Positions 10,023-23,113 of a stretch of 37,470 bases of DNA are shown piece after piece. The position numbers and the translations under genes were made by a program. This DNA comes from Paulinella micropora (taxonomy: Eukaryota; Cercozoa; Imbricatea; Euglyphida), in assembly GCA_009731375.1 (NCBI GenBank), contig BJOX01000002.1, positions 206,088 through 243,557 on the forward strand, read 5' to 3'. The notes under the pieces were generated by a model. That model was not told where the DNA came from, did not search any database, and worked only from the letters and a program-made list of their open reading frames with translations. Position 1 is the stretch's first letter. Each line of letters opens with the position of its first letter.

Positions 10023-11291
10023 CACCACAACACCAGGACCTATGCGATGCACACCCGGAACATCACCGTGGCCCAGACCATTGGCGCCAACGCCTAACCC
10101 TACGGGTCAAGAAGCTACGCAGACTGGCCCATAGAGTCCGGGACGAGGACATGAAACAAAACAAACACATAATTACTCGGCATGCACTCTCCCTATTAAA
10201 CCAAGCAGTCCATGCAGAGTCACAGGTGTCCGCCCCGGCGGGCCCCTCTTTCGCGTCAACACATAGCCATGGACACATACCCCGCAACTCCCACGTTACA
10301 CGTAAATATCTCTCCACCTGCTCGACTCTACCGACACCGCCGCCATCATGGATACAACGACCCCTCACTGGTCGCCTGGCCACTCCCATCCTATCGGGAA
10401 CCCAACGTAAATTGGGACTGGCATGTATAGCTGCGAATCTGGAACCCACCCCAAAAGGAACGAAAGTTCCCCCCAACCCTAACCTCCCTATCAAAATCCC
10501 AGACCCAAAATCCCCTCCCTGGAGCACATACCATACCCAGATGCCCCCCTCGGCGACACAATGGGTCCTGGAAATGCTCCTCCTCACCGCAGCCATGGGT
10601 ACCAAAATCGTCATTCCCACTCCCTGCGCCAACCGGGAACAAACGATCCAAACCGCTAATACGATCAAGGAGACCATTCTGTTCCAAGACCACATATGCC
10701 TTGTCCCCTAGCAGGTATACACTGAAACGCCAGGAGGTTATCGGGCACATCCGCCACAGAAAACCGCATTCAATCCTTATCAACTGCCAGCCGGTGGAAG
10801 GTAATATACTTCTTCGATATGACCAACGCTACCACCCGGACGCGACCACCTACCTCTGCGCCCCACCATGAAAGACCCTACAACAAGTTCTCTTACCGAT
10901 CATCCGCCACAACACATTCAAGCAACTTCTCAAACGGCGGAAGAAAGCCCCACACTTCACATGGATCTACCTAGACATCGGGGCCCAGGACGGGCTGCTA
11001 GAATTGGATACAACCGAGGCCTCACCGGAGATAACGGCCATACACCCAGACAAGCGCGATCTCATCGTATCCCCTGTGAAATGGGCAGACGCGGCCGCCC
11101 GGCTACTCCTCATGGACCAAAACTACAACAAGAAAGCCCGTCAGAGTTCCACCGAAGAGGACAACCCCAAACCTATCGACTTCGAAGCCATCGAACGGGA
11201 AAATAAAAAGATACAACCGGCATACTATGCCGAAGTGGCCGCATTGCACTCAATGATTGGATCTGTAGCCGGCTCAACAACGCCCGCGTGA
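10022..11291 (+). pseudogene. Retroelement B, unknown segment 1
   Basis: Two linked frames. 10,019-10,711 starts in an Arg/His-rich region (LTLRVKKLRRLAHRVRDED) and ends with TQWVLEMLLLTAAMGTKIV. From 10,713 a second frame continues (RYTLKRQEVIGHIRHRKPHS) through one in-frame TGA near 10,869 to 11,291, including FTWIYLDIGAQDGLLELDTT. The LDIGAQDG stretch superficially resembles a nucleotide or SAM-binding glycine loop, but nothing else supports an enzyme assignment. No function assigned. Confidence 0.5.
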
Positions 11292-12223
11292 GGATGGAGC
11301 AACGTTACCGGCCAGGGGAACCGGACGAACCCATTCCCACAAACACATTACGGCCCACCCGACCAAAGTGGAGAACGAAACGGACACTGGACATGCTCCG
11401 GGAACCTCAGACAGACAACCACCCCCGACCTGTAAAGGAGCCCCGGATAAAACCTACTAAATGGACACCCCTCCAGAGGAAACAGTTCGAATCCAGTAGC
11501 AAAGACAGCATAGCAGCCCAACAAGGTCCGTAGGCAATGATAGTCCAAGCGATAGCCGCGACGCATGCCGCAGCAACGGACACACACCCACCACAATCAT
11601 TGGAGGAACCAGCTACCCTACAACCAACGACATCATCCCTCCCACGGAAACGACCACACCGGCCCACCAGAAATCTAGCTACCCGGCTAGTATACCAGCA
11701 AACACTCACTGAAGTGCATGCCTTCCTCAAACAGGGCACTCCACCACCCAACCCGAACACAACTTGGACACGCTGGGAACAACTGGCCCGTACACTAGAT
11801 ATCAGATCGGGAACCAGGGCGGTCGCTAGGTTATGGTCCCTCCGACAGACTGGAACTATGCAGCCACTGTCCACTCACCAGATCGAAGACCTCAAAGAAG
11901 CCGAGAATACTATAGCCACAGCTAGGGACCAACTCAAACGCACACAGCAGCGCCTCCAGATAGACGCCAGATTACGAACCATGCCCGATCGCCACACCCA
12001 AAATATGGAGTGGGACGAAGATAGGTGTCTCACGTATCGGAAAGCACGACAGGCCAAATCCCGCCTCCACCCCAGTCCTCAGGACACCACGGCTCCCTAC
12101 GCCGAGCTCTTTCGAGCACGCCTCACCACTCCTGGAGAAGCCTACCAACTACTAACCGTCCCCAGGCTAAGATACTTACCCCTGACGCACCAGACCAACA
12201 CAGCCGCCAAGACATACTCCTAG
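11288..12223 (+). pseudogene. Retroelement B, unknown segment 2 (coiled-coil-like)
   Basis: One frame from 11,288, interrupted by a TAG at 11,531-11,533 and resuming to 12,223. It is rich in Pro, Thr and Arg at first, then contains a likely helical stretch (IEDLKEAENTIATARDQLKR) followed by an Arg-rich region. It has the character of a linker or nucleic-acid-binding region; no family recognised. Confidence 0.5.
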
Positions 12224-12845
12224 GAGCGCGAGACACCCCCACCTTACACGAAGACTATTCACTCCACACCCAATTCCTCCGCCAGCCGAGGAACCTTACC
12301 CCCTAACCACCATCGCATACACGGAGCAAGACCTTACCCTCGCCTGGGGCGGAGAACTACGTCAATCCTGGGACCAATACATACTTCTCAGCACCCAACC
12401 GACGTGGGTAAACGACATAGTCGAATACACCACACAACAGGTTACCGAAACGGGACAGTCCTCCCGACCACTTCATAACCTAACCTACCACCACCAGCAC
12501 TGGGAGCGCCATGGCACACCCCAAATACCCAGACCGCGCCCACCACAACAAACATGGACACTACACCCAGCACCAGATCCGATGAGCGTCGTTCATCTAC
12601 TACGCGAACTAGGGGGAGGCGAGACCGGGACAAATGTCCCCTCCACGCACGACTTTGGCGAAGCTCACCTAACGACCCCCACACAGTGTTCCAAATCCTC
12701 CCTACCGGAGCGGTCGTCCCTATTCCTACACCGACTCCCACAGAACCTCCGGACAAAGTACAACATCGATGCTTTCATTCCCAAAGCACAAGCAGAACCC
12801 CCCGACCAGAGATCATCCAGGTACCCTGAGAGACGCCATCGATCG
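12224..12845 (+). pseudogene. Retroelement B, unknown segment 3
   Basis: After a frame change, a stop-free frame from about 12,290 to 12,840 reads LTTIAYTEQDLTLAWGGELR, later PMSVVHLLRELGGGETG and RTKYNIDAFIPKAQAEPP. It leads directly, after another small frameshift near 12,820, into the RNase H domain. No function recognised. Confidence 0.5.
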
Positions 12846-13560
12846 GACGATATTTCACGTGGACGGATCCAGCCTCCCCAACCTTGGCCACGCGGGCGGC
12901 TTTGGAGCCATCCTGATCCGCAAGGAGGCCCTCGTAGCCATATACGGTTCCCACGCCACCAGCGCACACCAAGAGGTAGGGGGGGTAGCGATGGTCCTAC
13001 ACTACATACGCGCCAATAGATGGCATCCTGAACAAACATACGGCTTTACGGACTATAAAGGCCTCGCAGACTGTCCCCTAGAATCCGAATACCAGAAACT
13101 ATTCCCTGACCGACCGCAGCCAATTCTATGGGACGCGATAGCGCGATAAAAGATCGAAATAGGCCACCTACACCTCCAATGGATCGCCTCACATGTCGAA
13201 AACAGCTTCAAATGGCAACACTGCCTGAATGAGATTTGTGACAGACTAGCCAAGGAGGCAGCTCTCCAGCCTATCCACCGCCTGACCGACGACTGGGCCC
13301 GGACCCAGCCCCAAATTTTGCCCCCGACCCGTCGCCAAATCAACCCTCACCCAGGCTACCGACTCAGCATCCCAGGGGGCTACACACGAATCTTGACCCG
13401 CGTCCCTCATGATCTAACCCTATATCCCGACAGAGCACAAGCCATCCGGGAAGCACGTCGGGATTTCTCTACGGAAGAATTAACCTCCGCTATCCATAGC
13501 AAGAAAGGAGCCTCTGCCGGACTAGATCAAGTCCCCCCGGCGGCACTGAAAATGCTCTCG
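12820..13560 (+). pseudogene. RNase H domain of retroelement B
   Basis: The frame gives IFHVDGSSLPNLGHAGGFGA (first catalytic Asp), SAHQEVGGVAMVLHYIR (Glu), GFTDYKGLADC (second Asp), then LQWIASHVENSF and CLNEICDRLAKEA (His and last Asp). That is the complete D-E-D-H-D layout of RNase HI. One TAA at 13,147-13,149 breaks the domain; the frame continues unchanged after it. It would degrade the RNA strand of the RNA-DNA hybrid during cDNA synthesis. It lies N-terminal to the RT, whereas in other LINE families with RNase H it generally follows the RT. Confidence 0.85.
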
Positions 13561-13569
13561 GAGACGGGA

Positions 13570-15026
13570 AAGCGTATGTCCTCTAATACTTCAACAAATG
13601 TTGGAGGGAGGGAATCATACCCACAGAATGGAAACCCACACATCTAATCCAATTATGGAAGGAAAAGGGCACAGGCGCAGATCCCCGGGACTGGAGACCT
13701 ATCATGATATCCAAAGCCATTATGAACTTATACGCCAAGGTGGTTGATCTCCGGTTGCGAACCCTCATGCTGGACGTAGGCAGCGTCAGCAAGACAGCCA
13801 AGGCCAACTGCCCTCGTATCTCCGGGGCGGACGAAGCAAACCTGACCCTACGCCTCATCATACCTGACGTTCACCACGCAGCGGAGCAAACTGGACAAAC
13901 ACACACTCTGATCCTAACTGCAGTGGATGTGGAAAAAGCGTTTGACTCAGTGGAACTTCCAGTAATCCACAACGTCCTGACAACCATCGTCGCAACCCCA
14001 CCAGAATTCCCTAAACTTTTCTCCTTCGTCCACCACCTCTATCGAGGAGCCACCATCCACACCCAAGGAACGGAGGGATCACAAGCCACGGCTGAGCCCA
14101 TCCACCGCGGCCGAGGCACTGCACAAGGCAGCCCGATCAGCCCAACCCTCTTCTCCATCACTAACGAATACCGCAAACGACTGCGAAAGGGGGACACATC
14201 CTCAACCACCACCCCTGGATACCAATTCTACGGAGAGGGCCGTCAGTTTAACTCATGTCCAGCACTACGAGGCCGGACCCTCACCAAAGCAGACGTCACC
14301 ATCCCATCCCAACACACATTCGCGGACGACGAATGGCACGCACATGGGGGACCGGGAACCAAGGATAGATACATCCAACAAACACGGGATGAATTCCAGA
14401 AATCACAGGACCAGCTCCACGGAACAGGATTCCTTACCGCCGCATCCAAGAGCTTCACCCTGGGTATCATGGTCCATTCGTCTGGGATCACCGAAGACTT
14501 CTACGTAGGCCTAATAGGGCGGGATGGCACACCCATCCCCAGCCTGACTAAATACACCAAATTCCGATCCTTAGGACTATTCACATCAGGACTAAACGAC
14601 CACAAACTTCAAATCAACGAAATCATGGCCAGCCTCCTCACTGCCACCCAGGTAGCGCTGGGACTCAATGTCACCAACAGCAGAAGAAGAGAAGCCCTAC
14701 GGGATCTCGCCCCGGGCACAGCGGACTTCCCCCTAGGCTGGACAGCCCTCACGGAAGATGAGGCCGATACCATGGACACCTACTACCGCGAATGCTTTCG
14801 GAGTACCCTCAGCGTGAAACGCACGGATATCCCCAACGCACTTCTGTACGCGCCCCGTGGTAAATGCGGAGGATTCTGCCTTCCAAGGTTCAAGGACAGA
14901 GCCAACATAAGGATGGCCACAGTATTTCTCTGGGGACTAACCTCCCACAACCGAGCCACCCAAATAGCATGTACGTTTGTTGAAAGACGCCTTCTTACCA
15001 CAACAGGATCGGACCGACAGGTGTAA
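13570..15026 (+). pseudogene. Reverse transcriptase domain of retroelement B
   Basis: After a frameshift near 13,570 the frame reads WREGIIPTEWKPTHLIQLWK and DPRDWRPIMISKAIMNLY, a typical entry into a non-LTR RT. It continues with ILTAVDVEKAFDSVE (catalytic Asp), GRGTAQGSPISPTLFS, and TFADDEWH (FADD; catalytic Asp pair). Downstream, NALLYAPRGKCGGFCLPRFK is the GG-containing thumb-side motif usual in RLE-encoding elements. A pre-RT part (FSTEELTSAIHSKKGASAGL) lies just before, in the RNase H frame. The 13,704-15,026 part is open throughout; the product would synthesise cDNA by target-primed reverse transcription. Confidence 0.88.
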
Positions 15027-15475
15027 CCCACGAAGACCACCCCAAAACCAACGTCTCCCAGACCCAGTTGACCCCCCAACGCCCAGCCTGAACAACTCCC
15101 GCCGCCGGTCCCTCCGGGAAACGACGACCCGACAGCAAGAACAAGAAGCCCAGGTTCAGGACCTAATACAACGAATCCAAGACCTCCACATCCCCCCAAT
15201 TACCTCCAAACCATAAGACTCCCGGAAACACGAGGATGGCACCCGGATGACCAAGACCCATGCGAATACCCCCCTCCAGGCACGGCCTATTACCACCATT
15301 CAATCCGGACCCTGCAACCAGCACACACACCCTGGAAAGATATCAAAGAACACAGCCCACAACCACCCCCCGTCCAGAACCAACCCTTCCTGGATTGGTA
15401 TGCACATGAACAACTCTGACCCAGAGACGACACCAAGGATACCTGGGGATAGAGTGGATAGGCAGCTGCCGTGAT
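15027..15475 (+). pseudogene. Linker between RT and endonuclease, broken
   Basis: Several frames. One has a Gln/Arg-rich helix (RQQEQEAQVQDLIQRIQDL) near 15,130-15,190; another, in the RT frame, is Pro-rich (PETRGWHPDDQDPCEYPPPG). Multiple stops lie between. Presumably a flexible linker in the intact element. Confidence 0.4.
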
Positions 15476-16390
15476 TTGGGGATAGGAATACAGCTACGCC
15501 AGGATGACAATGATCAAGTTACAAACAATGCTAACGGTAGACTACGGTCACACTACGTCATCACAGTACAACACCGGTTCACAGGGAACATCACACTCGC
15601 AGCAGACAGCAGGCAAGCCATACTGCGAGCGAAAGCGGACATACGAGACAGAAACCTATGGTCACTTAGACACCGAGTAAGCACCAACCTGGGAAAAAGG
15701 ATCAATGCCCCACGGTTTGCGCTCAAATGGGGACCCGCCGCCGAGATGAGGGGTGAAACTCAACATATCTCCAGCCAATACCTCGGCCCCTCAACCAAAA
15801 GGGAGGACTGGGAAATAAAACTCATCCTGCTATATCAACTTAACGCGTGGGACACGCCAGCCAAGAAGAGCATACGTACCAAAAGACGAGAGGACGGCAA
15901 ATGCCCATACTGCGACGATGTTGGAACAAGAGAACACTTCATGACCTGCGCAGACCCTCCACACCCCCAAGAACTCATCAAAGCCCTGAATGCGAGACAC
16001 TCCGCATCCCGGGAAGTCCTGAAAAAACACCTAAGCCTCGACCCAAATATCCCAGAGGACACCCAACCTCACCGCATGATACTGATAGCAGAAGGAAAAC
16101 CAACTACCCTCGCGCTAACTCACAACATTGACACAGCGTGGACCAGCCTGGAAGAACAAGGGGAAATATGCTGCACAGAGCGGATTCATCCTGTGGCTGC
16201 CCTCCCCAAAGATCTGCGAGAAGAAGAAGAATCATGGAAACCGGACCTTATCTTGACCCCATCGACCCCAAATATTTATCTCCTGGAGGCAACATCACGA
16301 TCCGACGAATGGCTAGTCAGATTAGATCAATCAATTTATGCAATATCAACAAGACACAAGACTAGACGTCTATGGGACAAAGACGACTGA
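15476..16390 (+). pseudogene. CCHC knuckle plus restriction-like endonuclease of retroelement B
   Basis: A 304-codon frame. SLRHRVSTNLGKRINAPRF precedes a zinc knuckle, CPYCDDVGTREHFMTC (C-x2-C-x7-H-x3-C). About 110 residues later WKPDLILTPSTPNIYLLEAT supplies a PD...(E)-x-[TK]-like catalytic core. A CCHC followed by a PD-(D/E)xK nuclease is the C-terminal module of R2-like elements, where it nicks the chromosomal target site. The domain appears complete and ends with a natural stop. The first ~60 residues are of uncertain reading; the upstream junction is shifted. Confidence 0.75.
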
Positions 16391-17349
<959 letters not shown>

Positions 17350-17617
17350 GGACACCGTGATAGCCCAGTGGTCAAGTTCTACCATCTGGGCCCTGTCGCC
17401 AGTTCGATTCCCGTCGGTGCCACCAGTATTTTCATTGAACATACCGATCCGTCTGGACCAGTATTTTCATTGAACATACCGGCCCGTCTGGAAGTGTTGG
17501 AACTGCCCTTGCGGGGGTGTCATTAGAGCTTATCGTCAATTCTTCGTACTCCCCTCACGGGTGAGACGATGGAGGCGCATGTGCAGAAATGCATCAGCCA
17601 TTGACAGAGAAGCACTA
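17350..17617 (+). mobile_element. SINE copy 5, full length (268 bp)
   Basis: The best copy for defining the family: tRNA-like head (A box TAGCCCAGTGG, B box AGTTCGATTCC), two internal TATTTTCATTGAACATACC segments, the conserved 3' half, ending AGAAGCACTAT and passing into TTA/TAA repeats. It is the only plus-strand copy in the window. Confidence 0.88.
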
Positions 17618-17623
17618 TATTAT

Positions 17624-17657
<34 letters not shown>

Positions 17658-17676
17658 AATAAATAAATAAACTAAA

Positions 17677-17714
<38 letters not shown>

Positions 17715-18602
17715 TAATAACAAATAAACAAGTAAATAGTATATAGCAATAATGATAATCATAATAATGCAATGATAATATATTTACAGGTCTACTCAGA
17801 CGAATAGAACGAAACACATATACCTGGAACAAGGGTACACGATCAGATATATATATATGCACAGAGACAGCAACTACAATAGTAGGACCAAACAAATAAC
17901 ATATAACAATAATAATAGAAACAACAACAGAACAATTAAAGAAGGAATATAAATAAATAGATTTTCCAAGTCCAAAGTTACATATACGCAAGCACCAACA
18001 TAAAAGATCATATACGGACATAAATTTAAGCACTCAACATAACGGGCAACGGGACGGATAAACACAGCCACTGTTACACACTAAATTAGCATTAAATATT
18101 ATTATATTTGTATACGATAAAGGAAACACACAGACCAAATGCCTAGAACAAGAAGGACAAGGGCACACACACAAATAGTAACCTACCTACACCTACTACA
18201 CACACGAATATAGCCGAAATCAGACCAACCCGACACCGGAACCCCAAATACTAGCAAAGACCGGGACGGAAGCGGACCCAGAGTACATACCTAATAGACA
18301 CAGAAGGAGCACGAGTAAGGAACAATGGGAATAACAACCAGACCCTGAAGGAGTTTAAGACGGAACCAGCGATCCCGAAGGAAACAAGCATGGAGACAAG
18401 GACTAGGACCCAGAAGGACCCAGAGGGAGATAAAGACGGAACAAGAACACCCAGATATCCCAAACAATATACCCGAACGAATATCATCCCCCCGACTGAC
18501 ATGAAAACATCATGCAGAAGGTCGTGTGCATGTGTGCGGCCACACGCGAAGATAAGTGAGGACTGACGGCACTCGAATACTTCAAAACCCACCCCCCCCC
18601 TC

Positions 18603-18642
<40 letters not shown>

Positions 18643-18674
18643 TCATAGTAATAATATTAATAATAATAATAATG

Positions 18675-18722
<48 letters not shown>

Positions 18723-18768
18723 TCAATAGCTTTAGGCAAGCAAAGAAAATCTGGCCCAGGATAGCATT

Positions 18769-18857
<89 letters not shown>
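17618..18857. other. Microsatellites around ~850 bp with no recognised gene
   Basis: TAA and AAAT repeats to about 17,715, then 17,720-18,600 of mixed AC-rich sequence, then (TAA)n (18,603-18,722) and (TA)n (18,770-18,856) running into a gap. The minus strand holds a hydrophobic open frame at about 18,251-18,595, without family features. I do not call a gene. Confidence 0.5.
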
Positions 18858-19332
18858 NNNNNNNNNNNNNNNNNNNNNNNNNNNNNNNNNNNNNNNNNNN
18901 NNNNNNNNNNNNNNNNNNNNNNNNNNNNNNNNNNNNNNNNNNNNNNNNNNNNNNNNNNNNNNNNNNNNNNNNNNNNNNNNNNNNNNNNNNNNNNNNNNNN
19001 NNNNNNNNNNNNNNNNNNNNNNNNNNNNNNNNNNNNNNNNNNNNNNNNNNNNNNNNNNNNNNNNNNNNNNNNNNNNNNNNNNNNNNNNNNNNNNNNNNNN
19101 NNNNNNNNNNNNNNNNNNNNNNNNNNNNNNNNNNNNNNNNNNNNNNNNNNNNNNNNNNNNNNNNNNNNNNNNNNNNNNNNNNNNNNNNNNNNNNNNNNNN
19201 NNNNNNNNNNNNNNNNNNNNNNNNNNNNNNNNNNNNNNNNNNNNNNNNNNNNNNNNNNNNNNNNNNNNNNNNNNNNNNNNNNNNNNNNNNNNNNNNNNNN
19301 NNNNNNNNNNNNNNNNNNNNNNNNNNNNNNNN
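18858..19332. other. Assembly gap (475 N)
   Basis: Flanked by (TA)n on the left and poly-G on the right; the second copy of the duplicated segment begins 45 bp after it. Confidence 0.95.
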
Positions 19333-19377
19333 GGGGGGGAGGGGGGGGGGGGGGGGGGGGGGATGCAAGGGACCAGA

Positions 19378-19795
19378 CATGACTTATATATAGGTGTTAT
19401 TGATGTGGAAGTGTCAGTTCAACAAACGCAAACGATTTTGGATTTATTTACTATTCATTTTCGTCATTCGCACATGATGGTAACGCAAGTGTCAGCAGTA
19501 ATAGCTCACTGGCATCTGGATCAAGACTCTTTTTTCGCAGCGTCTCCCCGGGGGAGTTTGGAACCGGTGATGTCCTTGGTGCTGCGATATACACAGACAA
19601 ATAAACAGGCGTGAACAAACCATGCTGGCAAAGATCCGCGAGAGATTAAAAGATCGGAGTAAACTAAAAAAAAGCAGCAGCAGCAACAACAACAGCAACA
19701 ACAATAACAGCAACAACAGCAGCAACAACAACAGCAACAACAACAGCAACAGCAACAACAGCAACAACAACAACAACAACAACAGCAACAACAGC

Positions 19796-19830
<35 letters not shown>

Positions 19831-20697
19831 AAACAATAAAAAACTCACAGAAAATAACAGAGTAAAAACAAGTGAGCTGCCTGTTTTTGTAATAAAAAAA
19901 ACAATAATGGAAAACGAAATAACACAGCAGATGAAAGGTTAAAAGTCACCTTCAAGAAAAAAGGGAGATTTAAAAGAGTAGGGACTTACAAAGGTGCGAA
20001 GATGCGAATAATGTTAGCCTGACATATGCATACATAAAAACAGATATGCACCAATTCATACATTCACATGCACAAACGTAATGTACATATGTAACGTACA
20101 TACATACATACATTGCATACATGCATACAGACGTACATACATACAGACATACATACATGCATGCATGCCATGCATGCATGCCATGCATACATACATACAT
20201 ACATACATACATACATACACACACACATTACATACACACATTACATACATACATTACATACAACACATGAATACATACAACACATGAATACATACATACA
20301 TACATACATACATATATGATACACACATACATACATACATACATACATACATACATGCATACATACATACATACATACATACATACATACATACATCACA
20401 TACATCACATACATCACAGACATCACAGACATCACATACATCACATACATCACATACATCACATATACATCACATATACATCACATATACATCACATACA
20501 TCACATACATCACATACATCACATACATCACATACATCACATACATCACAGACATGACATGCATGACATACATCACATATATTACATACATCACATACAT
20601 CACATACATCACATACATCACATACATCACAGACATGACATACATCACATACATCACATACATGACATACATGACATACATCACATACATACATACA

Positions 20698-20725
<28 letters not shown>
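19378..20725. repeat. Duplicated segment, copy 2
   Basis: Same order as 7,253-8,940: unique part with the open frame, CAA/CAG block (19,672-19,832), unique part, ACAT repeats and 9-bp satellite with interspersed CAGACATGACAT and CATATACATC variants. It differs from copy 1 by few substitutions and by repeat lengths, so the duplication is recent or the assembly holds two haplotypes. Confidence 0.9.
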
Positions 20726-20730
<5 letters not shown>

Positions 20731-20858
20731 TTATTTTCGTGTGTATGCATGTAAATGGACACACATAAAAACGCGTTCACATACAAACACGAACACCGCA
20801 AATACATGCATGCAGACGAACAAACATACATGCATACATAGACACATACATACATACA

Positions 20859-20892
<34 letters not shown>

Positions 20893-21111
20893 CATACATA
20901 TATACATGCATACATGCATACATACATGCATGCATGCATGCATGCAATTGCATGCATGCATGCACGCACGCACGCATGCACGCACGCATGCATGCATGTA
21001 TGCATGCATGCATGCATGCATACATGCATGCATACATACATACATACTACATACATACATACATACATACATACATACATACATACATACATACATACAT
21101 ACATACATACA
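20726..21111. repeat. ACAT/ATGC simple-sequence tract downstream of the SDR gene
   Basis: About 85 bp of mixed sequence, then (ACAT)n with a core of alternating ATGC and ACGC (20,930-21,020), which alternates purine and pyrimidine over about 90 bp. No gene is seen. It abuts the stop codon of the SDR gene, leaving no obvious poly(A) signal nearby on that strand. Confidence 0.8.
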
Positions 21112-23016
21112 TCAGATATGAGGTCCTACCAAGAGGTTGACATCAATTGCCTTCAAAATCATACCGACCACAAGCCCAAAATAGCCTGTATGTATGTATG
21201 TATGTATGTATGCATGTATGTTATGTATGTATGCATGTATGTTATGTATGAGGTTGACATCAATTGCCTTCAAAATCATACCGACCACAAGCCCAAAATA
21301 GCCTGTATGTATGTATGTATGCATGTATGCATGTTATGTATGCATGTATGTATGTTATGTATGTATGCATGTATGTATGTATGCATGTATGTATGTATGT
21401 ATGCATGTTTGGTATGTATGTATGCATGTATGTTATGTATGTATGCATGTATGTTATGTATGTATGCATGTATGTATGTATGTATGTATGCAACATACGC
21501 CAAATTTTCGGTGAGGGTTAAATTTTTGTTGAGATCTCAACTCCGCAGTAGTATATTATGCGGTTAGCCACAAATTTGACGTGTTTTGCGGGCCGGGCCG
21601 GCGAGCCCGCAAAACACGTCAAATTTGGCGCGCCGCATATGTAGTTTTATCGGTAACCTGACCACATTTTGTGGAGGTGACCAATAAAACCAATCAACTA
21701 ATTCCGCTATGTTTGAATGAATCACGATGGAACATAGTATGTGTATTCGTGAATGTTTGTGTGTTTCTGTGCATTTTGTTGTCTGCCTGTCTTTCGGTCT
21801 TTATGTATGTATGTATGTATGTATGTATGTATGTATGTGTGTATGTATTTATGTATGTGTACCTTGGTTATGTACAATTGTTCTGCCAAGGGTTAGGGTT
21901 AGGTGTATGTATGTATGTATGTATGTATGTATGTATGTATTTATGTATGTATGTATGTATGTATTTATGTATGTACCTTGGTTATGCACAACTGTTCTGT
22001 CAAGGGTTCGGGTTAGGTATGTATGTATGTATGTATGTATGTATGTATGTATGTATGTATGTGTACCTTGGTTATGCACAACTGTTCTGCCAAGGGTTAG
22101 GGTTAGGTACATGTATGTATGTATGTATGTATGTATGTATGTATGTATGTATGTGTACCTTGGTTATGCAAAACTGTTCTGCCAAGGGTTAGGGTTAGGT
22201 GTATGTATGTATGTATGTATGTATGTATGTATGTATGTGTGTGTGTGTATGTATTTATGTATGTGTACCTTGGTTATGTACAACTGTTCTGCCAAGGGAG
22301 CTAAAGAAACAACCTACAGAGACACAAACACGAGTGTGTGTGTGTGTGTGTAAGAGAGAGAGAAATAGAGAGAGAGAGAGAGAGAGGGAGGGAGGGGGGA
22401 GGGGGGAGGGGGGGGGGGGGGGGGGAGAAGAAACAATAAAGAATGAAACAAACAAACAAAAAAACGAAGTTACAATCAAATAACCTGCGACGAGCTCTGG
22501 GGAGGTCGCGGTCTTTTCTGCAGTAACCAAACAAGGCAGGTAGGTAGGTAGGTAGATATGTTTAATCTATGGGCGTGGCTTAGCTTGAAAAGCCATTGCC
22601 TCCTATACTACCCCCGACAAGAACTTTCAGCACCGGCCAAGCTGCACACCAACCACTGTCTCGCTGTGGTTGGTGTCTGTGCCCAGTTCAAGCCGAAAGG
22701 TAGCCGAGCCCTTTTGAACTATACGGGACAACACTAGAACACTCCCCAGGAGCGTGTGCCCTAAGGAGATGATGCCACAAACAAGCCGAGGTTTCAGGAG
22801 TTCACGCTCGTTGTGAGTTACCTTCTACAACCCCGACTTCATCAACCCTTTGCATCACGCCCCGACTTCATCAGCCATGGTCAGGAGTTGGTTGCCTGTT
22901 TAGCCCTTGCGCTGCGCGCGATTAACGGCGGACACAAAATCGTCATTATAGGGGGTTTGGTTTTAGGCCGGAGCACTGCGCAGCTGGCCCTCTGCATCCC
23001 CCCGGGGGTAGGTAGG

Positions 23017-23053
<37 letters not shown>

Positions 23054-23072
23054 GAGATATCGCAAAAGGAAT

Positions 23073-23113
<41 letters not shown>

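Noticed and set aside
10950-11060. Methyltransferase domain in retroelement B
   Set aside because: Only an LDIGAQDG-like loop is visible; no further motif of the family follows.
18251-18595. Hydrophobic minus-strand protein
   Set aside because: No family motifs, no splice context and it runs out of a (TAA)n tract; composition could be chance.
21880-22200. Internal telomere or chromosome end
   Set aside because: Only two TTAGGG-like units per monomer, separated by exon-derived and GTAT sequence.
22269-22288. A 20-nt microexon present in five copies
   Set aside because: Considered first, but that reading breaks phase with the next exon. Using the acceptor at 22,314 gives a 45-nt exon that matches phase on both sides and the SDR protein pattern.
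22813-23019. Plus-strand 68-codon ORF in SDR intron 11
   Set aside because: Lies inside the inserted segment, antisense to the SDR gene, and has no recognisable domain.
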